This document shows positions 58,645 to 64,000 of a DNA stretch of 64,000 nucleotides, in pieces. The DNA lies in NCBI RefSeq assembly GCF_001279585.1, contig NZ_LGEC01000016.1, forward strand, positions 124,001 to 188,000, read 5' to 3'. Position 1 is the stretch's first letter; each line of letters begins with the position of its first letter. The DNA comes from Nocardiopsis sp. NRRL B-16309. GTDB lineage: Bacteria; Actinomycetota; Actinomycetes; Streptosporangiales; Streptosporangiaceae. The notes beneath the pieces are model-generated. The model was not told the origin of the DNA and searched no databases. It saw nothing but the letters and a program-made list of their open reading frames with translations. A program made the position numbers and the translations under genes.

Positions 58645-59802
58645 TCAGCCCGCGACGGCCACGGTGGGCTCACCGGGCTCGACGCCGGCCTCGCCCATCT
58701 GCTCGGCGATGCGCATGGCCTCCTCGATGAGGGTCTCCACGATCTTGGACTCGGGGACGGTCTTGATGACCTCGCCCTTGACGAAGATCTGGCCCTTGCC
58801 GTTGCCGGAGGCCACTCCGAGGTCGGCCTCGCGGGCCTCGCCCGGACCGTTCACCACGCAGCCCATGACGGCCACGCGCAGCGGGACCTCCATGCCCTCC
58901 AGACCCGCGGTGACCTCCTCGGCGAGCGTGTAGACGTCCACCTGCGCCCGGCCGCAGCTGGGGCAGGAGACGATCTCCAGACCGCGCTCGCGCAGGCCCA
59001 GGGACTCCAGGATCTGGGCGCCCACCTTGACCTCCTCCGCCGGCGGGGCCGACAGGGAGACGCGGATGGTGTCGCCGATGCCCTCGGACAGCAGCGCGCC
59101 GAAGGCCACGGCCGACTTGATCGTGCCCTGGAAGGCCGGGCCCGCCTCGGTGACGCCCAGGTGCAGCGGGTAGTCGCAGGCCTCGGCGAGCTGCCGGTAG
59201 GCGTTGACCATCACGACGGGGTCGTTGTGCTTGACCGAGATCTTGATGTCGCGGAAGTCGTGCTCCTCGAACAGCGAGCACTCCCACAGCGCCGACTCCA
59301 CCATCGCCTCGGGCGTGGCCCTGCCGTACTTGGCGAGCAGGCGCTTGTCGAGCGAGCCGGCGTTGACGCCGATCCGGATCGGGGTCCCGGAGTCCTTGGC
59401 GGCCCGGGCGATCTCGGCGACCTTGTCGTCGAACTTCTTGATGTTGCCCGGGTTCACGCGCACCGCCGCGCACCCGGCGTCGATCGCCGCGAACACGTAC
59501 TTGGGCTGGAAGTGGATGTCGGCGATCACCGGGATCTGCGACTTCTTGGCGATGATCGGCAGCGCGTCGGCGTCGTCGTTGGTGGGCACGGCCACCCGGA
59601 CGATCTGGCAGCCGGAAGCGGTCAGCTCGGCGATCTGCTGGAGCGTCGCGTTGATGTCGGAGGTCCGGGTGGTGGTCATCGACTGCACCGAGACCGGGGC
59701 GTCCCCGCCGACGGGGACGTTTCCCACCATGATCTGCCGGGAGCGCCGACGGGTCGCCAAGGGGCGCGGCGGAGTGGTGGGAATGCCGAGATCGATGGAC
59801 AC
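58645..59802 (-). CDS. ispG: HMBPP synthase, MEP pathway (IspG/GcpE)
   Basis: The 385-residue iron-sulfur enzyme makes HMBPP in isoprenoid synthesis. MVGNVPVGGDAPVSVQSMTTT and NPGNIKKFDDKV are family blocks. The [4Fe-4S] ligands appear as SCPSCGRAQVD (two cysteines) and MGCVVNGPGEA (one cysteine plus a nearby glutamate). GTG at 59800-59802 follows GAGGTGA; a longer open frame upstream is not supported. It ends a three-gene run with the M50 protease and dxr. Confidence 0.96.
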   Translation of the reverse strand: MSIDLGIPTTPPRPLATRRRSRQIMVGNVPVGGDAPVSVQSMTTTRTSDINATLQQIAELTASGCQIVRVAVPTNDDADALPIIAKKSQIPVIADIHFQPKYVFAAIDAGCAAVRVNPGNIKKFDDKVAEIARAAKDSGTPIRIGVNAGSLDKRLLAKYGRATPEAMVESALWECSLFEEHDFRDIKISVKHNDPVVMVNAYRQLAEACDYPLHLGVTEAGPAFQGTIKSAVAFGALLSEGIGDTIRVSLSAPPAEEVKVGAQILESLGLRERGLEIVSCPSCGRAQVDVYTLAEEVTAGLEGMEVPLRVAVMGCVVNGPGEAREADLGVASGNGKGQIFVKGEVIKTVPESKIVETLIEEAMRIAEQMGEAGVEPGEPTVAVAG

Positions 59803-60030
59803 GCTTGATTCACCTCGTCTACCGCCCGGAGGGAGGGGCGGCACTTGAAATCTTCCGATAGAGGGCGCCTGGCGCAGCGCGCGGTGTCGCGTCCGGATGT
59901 GCGCACGACCGACCGGTGCAACCGGCGGCCCGGGCCGCACCGCCGTTCCCGGATCGCGACCTCAAGGTTACCTGCACCGACGGGGCCGACCGGCAGGTCC
60001 TCCGAAGTCGCCCCGCCGGTTTCACCGCCG

Positions 60031-61386
60031 TTAACCGAACAGTCTGACCGGGTTGACCACGTCGGCGATCAACAGCACCACGCTGAAGACGAGGAAGCAG
60101 GCGACCACGACGTAGGCGACCGGTGTCAGCATCGCCACGTCGACCGGCTCCGGGTCGGGCCGCTTGGTCAGTCTCGCCCAGCCGCGCTTGATCCACTCCC
60201 AGATCGCGCCCGCCATGTGTCCGCCGTCCAGCGGCAGGATCGGCAGCATGTTGAAGGCGAAGAGGAAGAGGTTGACCCCGGCCAGGATCTGGATCATCAG
60301 CGCCGCGGTGTCGGCGACCGGCAGGCCCTGCGACATGATCTCGCCGCCGATGCGGGAGATGCCGACGATGCCCACCGGGGAGTCCTGGGTGCGCTGCTCG
60401 CCCAGGAAGGCGGCGGCGAACACCTCCGGGACCCGGCTGGGCAGGTCGATGAGGGCCTCGCCGACGGCGACGAGCATGCCGCCCATCTCCGCCGCGGACT
60501 CGCCCAGGGTGAGCGGCGCGCGCTCGTTGAGGAAGATGATGCCGAGGAAGCCCACCGTCTCGGTGCGGTAGACGGCGAAGCCCTCGTCGTCGTAGACGGG
60601 GTCGCCGTCGGCGTCGATCTCGTAGAGGATCTCGCCCTCGGCGTCGCGGGCGGGCAGCTCGTTCTCGATGATGTCGACGTCCAGGGCACGCCGCTCGCCG
60701 TCGCGCTCGACGACGACCTCGGTGCTGCCCAGCGACTGCCGGATCTGCTGGTTGGCGGAGTTCCAGTCGGGCGTGGGCTCCCCGTCCACCGACACGATGA
60801 CGTCGCCCGGCTCCAGGCCGGCCTCGGCCGCCGGGGTGGGCGGCAGGCCCTCGCAGTCGGTGGCCGAGCTGCCCACGGGCGCCACGCACTCGTTGACCGC
60901 GCCGATGGTGGTGGTGCTCTGCGGGACGCCGATGCCCATGAACAGCACGCCGAGCAGGATCGCGGCCAGCACGACGTTCATCGCCGGGCCGGCGAACATG
61001 ACGATCAGCCGCTTCCACGGCGCCCGCTGGTAGAACTGGCGGTCCTGGTCCTCGGGCCCCAGTTCGATGTAGGAGGCCTCACGGGCGTCCTCGGCCATCG
61101 CCCGCCAGCGGGAGAGCTTGCGGTCCCCGTCCTCGGCGGTCCGGCGGGCCGGGGGCAGCATGCCGACCATGCGCACGAAGCCGCCCAGGGGGACGAGCTT
61201 GATGCCGTACTCGGTCTCCCCGCGCCGTACGGACCACAGGGTCTTGCCGAAACCGACCATGTACTCGGTGCACTTGATGCCGAACATCTTGGCCGTGGAG
61301 AGGTGGCCGAGTTCGTGCCAGGCGATCGAGAACAGCAGACCCAGTACGAACAGGATGATCCCGATCACGGTCATCGACAGGACCAT
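60031..61386 (-). CDS. Site-2-type M50 membrane metalloprotease (RseP/Rip1-like)
   Basis: The 451-residue protein opens LSMTVIGIILFVLGLLFSIAWHELGHLSTAK. HELGH is the HExxH zinc motif in the first membrane helix. LPLDGGHMAGAIWEW gives the DG motif with the third ligand near the end, and a PDZ domain (EAGLEPGDVIVSVDG) lies between. Such proteases cut membrane-bound anti-sigma factors. It lies between dxr and ispG, as in mycobacteria. Confidence 0.94.
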   Translation of the reverse strand: MVLSMTVIGIILFVLGLLFSIAWHELGHLSTAKMFGIKCTEYMVGFGKTLWSVRRGETEYGIKLVPLGGFVRMVGMLPPARRTAEDGDRKLSRWRAMAEDAREASYIELGPEDQDRQFYQRAPWKRLIVMFAGPAMNVVLAAILLGVLFMGIGVPQSTTTIGAVNECVAPVGSSATDCEGLPPTPAAEAGLEPGDVIVSVDGEPTPDWNSANQQIRQSLGSTEVVVERDGERRALDVDIIENELPARDAEGEILYEIDADGDPVYDDEGFAVYRTETVGFLGIIFLNERAPLTLGESAAEMGGMLVAVGEALIDLPSRVPEVFAAAFLGEQRTQDSPVGIVGISRIGGEIMSQGLPVADTAALMIQILAGVNLFLFAFNMLPILPLDGGHMAGAIWEWIKRGWARLTKRPDPEPVDVAMLTPVAYVVVACFLVFSVVLLIADVVNPVRLFG

Positions 61387-61413
61387 GCATCTCTCCTCAA
61401 GCCGGTGTGGGTC

Positions 61414-62664
61414 CTAACCCCCGAGCAGCTCGTGCGCGCGGGCCCGGGCCCAGCTGTCAGCGGCGTAGACGTCGTCCAGGGTCAGCTCCGAGGGCGACGG
61501 CCCCCGTTGCCCCGCCCGCTGGTGGTCCGAGACTACCCGTGCCACGGTGTCCATGATGGCCGGGAACGCGAGGTTTCCCTTCAGGAAGGCGTCGACCGCC
61601 TCCTCGTTGGCGGCGTTGTAGACCGCGGGGGCGGTCCCGCCCTCGGCGCCGACCTCGCACGCCAGCCGGACCGCGGGGAAGGCCTCGTGGTCCAGCGGCT
61701 CGAAGGTCCAGCTCTGGGCCGCGGTGAAGTCCAGGCCGGGAGCGGCCCCGGGGACCCGGTCGGGAGCGCCCAGGCCGTAGGCGATGGGGATCATCATGCT
61801 GGGCGGGCTGGCCTTGGCGATGGTGGACCCGTCCACGTACTCCACCATCGAGTGCACGATGGACTGCGGGTGCACGACGACGTCGATGCGGTCCAGGGGC
61901 ATGTCGAACAGCAGGTGGGCCTCGATGACCTCCAGCCCCTTGTTGACCAGGGTCGCGGAGTTGACGGTGATGACCGGGCCCATGCTCCACGTGGGGTGCC
62001 GCAGAGCGTCCTCGGGAGTGACGTCGGCCAGGTCCCGGCGGGTGCGGCCGCGGAAGGGCCCGCCGCTGGCGGTGACGACCAGGCGGCGCACCTCGTCGCG
62101 GCGGGCATGCACGTGGCCCTGGGCGAGGCTGCCCAGCTCGCCCTCGGGCAGGTAGGGGAAGCACTGGGCCAGGGCGAAGTGCTCGGAGTCGACCGGGACG
62201 ATCTGGCCGGGAGCGGCCAGCTCGCGCACCAGCGGACCGCCGATGATGAGGGACTCCTTGTTGGCCAGCGCGAGCCGGCGGCCGGCCCGCAGGGCGGCGA
62301 GGGTGGACTCCAGGCCCAGCGCGCCGGTGATGCCGTTGAGGACGACGTCGCACGCGGATCCGGCGAGTTCGGCGACACCGTCCGCCCCGGCGAGGACGGT
62401 GGCGTCGCTGCCGTGCACCGACAGCGCGGCGGCGAGTTCGCCCGCGCGGTCGGGGTCGGCGACCGCGACGGTGGCCGCGCCGAGTTCGGCCGCCTGCTTG
62501 GCGAGCAGGTCCACCCTGCCGCCGCCCGCGGCGAGCCCGACGACCCGGAAGCGCCCGGGGTTGCTCTGGACGATGTCGACGGCCTGGGTCCCGATGGATC
62601 CGGTGGAGCCGAGGATCACTACTGTTCGCTGCTGTTCTTCTCGCACGTCCTCATTGTTCCGCAC
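61414..62664 (-). CDS. dxr: 1-deoxy-D-xylulose 5-phosphate reductoisomerase
   Basis: The 416-residue enzyme is step 2 of the MEP pathway. It has VVILGSTGSIGTQAVDIVQ (NADPH loop), ALANKESLIIGG, VPVDSEHFALAQCF (metal site) and VTASGGPFRG, and MGPVITVNSATLVNKGLEVIEAHLLF. The first codon is GTG at 62662-62664 with no strong ribosome site; a GTG a few codons in is an alternative. The M50 protease gene follows after 27 bp. Confidence 0.96.
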   Translation of the reverse strand: MRNNEDVREEQQRTVVILGSTGSIGTQAVDIVQSNPGRFRVVGLAAGGGRVDLLAKQAAELGAATVAVADPDRAGELAAALSVHGSDATVLAGADGVAELAGSACDVVLNGITGALGLESTLAALRAGRRLALANKESLIIGGPLVRELAAPGQIVPVDSEHFALAQCFPYLPEGELGSLAQGHVHARRDEVRRLVVTASGGPFRGRTRRDLADVTPEDALRHPTWSMGPVITVNSATLVNKGLEVIEAHLLFDMPLDRIDVVVHPQSIVHSMVEYVDGSTIAKASPPSMMIPIAYGLGAPDRVPGAAPGLDFTAAQSWTFEPLDHEAFPAVRLACEVGAEGGTAPAVYNAANEEAVDAFLKGNLAFPAIMDTVARVVSDHQRAGQRGPSPSELTLDDVYAADSWARARAHELLGG

Positions 62665-62891
62665 CCGGGCGGTTCCCGCCGACGGCCTGTGGACGAGCGC
62701 GGTCGGCCCCGGGGCGGCGGCCGGAAGCGGCTCCGGACCGTCGCGGAAGGGGTCTTTACAAGACGGCGGTGGTCACCTAACTTGACCCGTGAGTAGGTTA
62801 CTGACGAGTTAAGCAACCGACCTCCCGACGGCGGGGCGCGACGCCCTCGGGACTCCCCCTCCCCCGTCCCCCACCCCCGAGGTCACGCCCC
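62665..62891. promoter_or_regulatory. Divergent promoter region, dxr / secreted hydrolase
   Basis: The 227-bp gap has a lower-GC stretch at about 62755-62815 with TTGACC near 62783 and TAGGTT a little downstream, but the spacing is too short for a classical promoter. GGTTACT and AGTTAAGCAACC in the same stretch might form a weak palindrome. Confidence 0.35.
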
Positions 62892-64000
62892 ATGCCCTCC
62901 GCGCCCGCCCCCATCCCCGTGCCCGATCCCCGCCCGCCCGCCGCCGACGGGCCCGCGCGCACCCTCGCGCGCCTGCTCTCCGCCGTCCTGGCCGCCCTGC
63001 TGGCGGCCGTGCTCCTGCCCGCCGCACCCGCCGCCGCGTCGGTCGGCGCGACGGTCACCCACGAGACGATCCCCGGCCACGGCGGCATCGAGCTCCAGGC
63101 CAAGGTGTTCACCCCCACCGGTGTGGAGGGCCCGCACCCGCTGCTGGTCATGCCCTCCGCCTGGGGCACCCCCAACCTGATCTACGTCGGCGCCGCCCAC
63201 CGCCTCGCCCACGAGTCGGGCTACCAGGTGATCGCCTACACCTCCCGGGGCTTCTACGACTCCGGCGGCGAGATCGAGGTGGCCGGCCCCGAGGACCGCG
63301 CCGACGCCAGCGCCGTCATCGACTGGGCGCTGGAGAACACCGACGCCGATCCCGAGCGGATCGGCATGGGCGGCATCTCCTACGGCGGCGGCATCAGCCT
63401 GCTGACCGCCGCCGAGGACGACCGCGTGCGCGCGGTGGCCGCGCTCAGCGGGTGGACCGACCTGGCCGCCTCCCTGTACCCGGACGCCACCGTCAACGAG
63501 CAGGCGGCCGAACTGCTGCTGCTGGCCGGCCACCTCACCGGCCGCCCTGGCGAGAGCCTGCGGGAGATGGAGCGGGAGTACCGCGACGGGAACATCCAGC
63601 CGGCGCTGGACATGGCCCCCGACCGCTCCGTGGCCACCAAGGTCGACGACATCAACGCCAACGGCACCGCCGTCATGCTCGCCAACGCGTGGAACGACGG
63701 CATCTTCCCGCCCGGCCAGATCACCGACTTCTACGAGGCGCTGGAGGGCCCGAAACGGCTGATGCTGGCCCCCGGCGACCACGCCACCCAGGAGGCGTTC
63801 GGCGCGGTCGGCCTGCCCAACGAGATCTGGGCCTCCCTGGGCGACTGGTTCGACCACCACCTCAAGGGCGAGGCCAACGCGGTCGCCACCGAGCACCCGG
63901 TCCACGTGCGGCCCAACAACGGGCGCGGCGAGTGGACCACCCACCCCGACTGGCCGTCGGTGACCGGCTCCACCGAGACCTACTACCTGGACCGGCCCAG
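62892..64000 (+). CDS. Secreted alpha/beta hydrolase, CocE/X-Pro peptidase-like, 3' end outside window
   Basis: The gene runs off the window after about 369 codons. The protein has a basic, proline-rich start and a hydrophobic signal segment (ARLLSAVLAALLAAVLLPAAPAAA, residues about 27-50). The S15-like core follows: LLVMPSAWGTPN, YTSRGFYDSGGEIEVAGPED and IGMGGISYGGGISLLTAAED, where S in GISYGGG is the nucleophile. MLANAWNDGIFPP (D) and LAPGDHATQEAF (H) complete the triad. ATG 62892 is the first good start, but no strong ribosome site precedes it. Confidence 0.82.
   Translation, partial: MPSAPAPIPVPDPRPPAADGPARTLARLLSAVLAALLAAVLLPAAPAAASVGATVTHETIPGHGGIELQAKVFTPTGVEGPHPLLVMPSAWGTPNLIYVGAAHRLAHESGYQVIAYTSRGFYDSGGEIEVAGPEDRADASAVIDWALENTDADPERIGMGGISYGGGISLLTAAEDDRVRAVAALSGWTDLAASLYPDATVNEQAAELLLLAGHLTGRPGESLREMEREYRDGNIQPALDMAPDRSVATKVDDINANGTAVMLANAWNDGIFPPGQITDFYEALEGPKRLMLAPGDHATQEAFGAVGLPNEIWASLGDWFDHHLKGEANAVATEHPVHVRPNNGRGEWTTHPDWPSVTGSTETYYLDRP

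Overview
The window is very GC-rich DNA with GTG and TTG starts, strong Shine-Dalgarno sites and TAnnnT-type leaderless promoters. It also has the conserved order rimP-nusA-ylxR-infB-rbfA-truB-ribF-rpsO-pnp, Tat lipoproteins, a DUF4439 protein and a Cvn-type GTPase. Together these point to a filamentous actinomycete chromosome. The protein style suggests Nocardiopsis or a close relative; that genus call is inference. No tRNA, rRNA, CRISPR array or clear insertion sequence was seen.

Layout. 1-117 is the tail of an ECF sigma factor. 118-973 is a degenerate array of roughly 71-77 bp repeats. 974-14391 (minus strand) is the translation/RNA block, read from right to left: rimP, nusA, ylxR, infB, a DUF503 gene, rbfA, truB, ribF, rpsO, pnp and an M16 peptidase. 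A leaderless RHH/PIN toxin-antitoxin pair sits between truB and ribF on the opposite strand. 14759-20688 holds two ferritin-like genes, proS, a spermidine-synthase-like gene and a DesK/NarL-type two-component system. 20882-23096 encodes a short, divergent cytochrome bd-type oxidase pair. 23229-25412 is a WYL regulator diverging from an epoxide hydrolase. 25491-25731 is a compact cassette made of a foldable leader, a 37-residue peptide with eight cysteines, and a strong terminator.

26440-40646 is accessory in character: a Dabb protein, SecA2, an orphan Cvn-type GTPase, a variant histidyl-tRNA synthetase behind a 28-nt perfect palindrome, two tandem ATPase-TPR-LuxR regulators, an AMP-binding remnant and a serine/threonine-kinase-like anti-sigma factor. 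41365-46450 is a complete peptide ABC importer with its two ATPases fused. A second degenerate repeat array follows at about 46640-47040. 47077-51042 carries a GNAT enzyme, a secreted aminopeptidase-like hydrolase, an Lrp regulator and an IclR regulator.

51093-53424 is a Rieske oxygenase system (oxygenase, an 83-residue unknown, reductase), probably one operon with the IclR gene. 53681-58092 strongly resembles the davB-davA lysine 2-monooxygenase pathway with its own APC permease. 58645-62664 is ispG-M50 protease-dxr. The window ends inside a secreted alpha/beta hydrolase.
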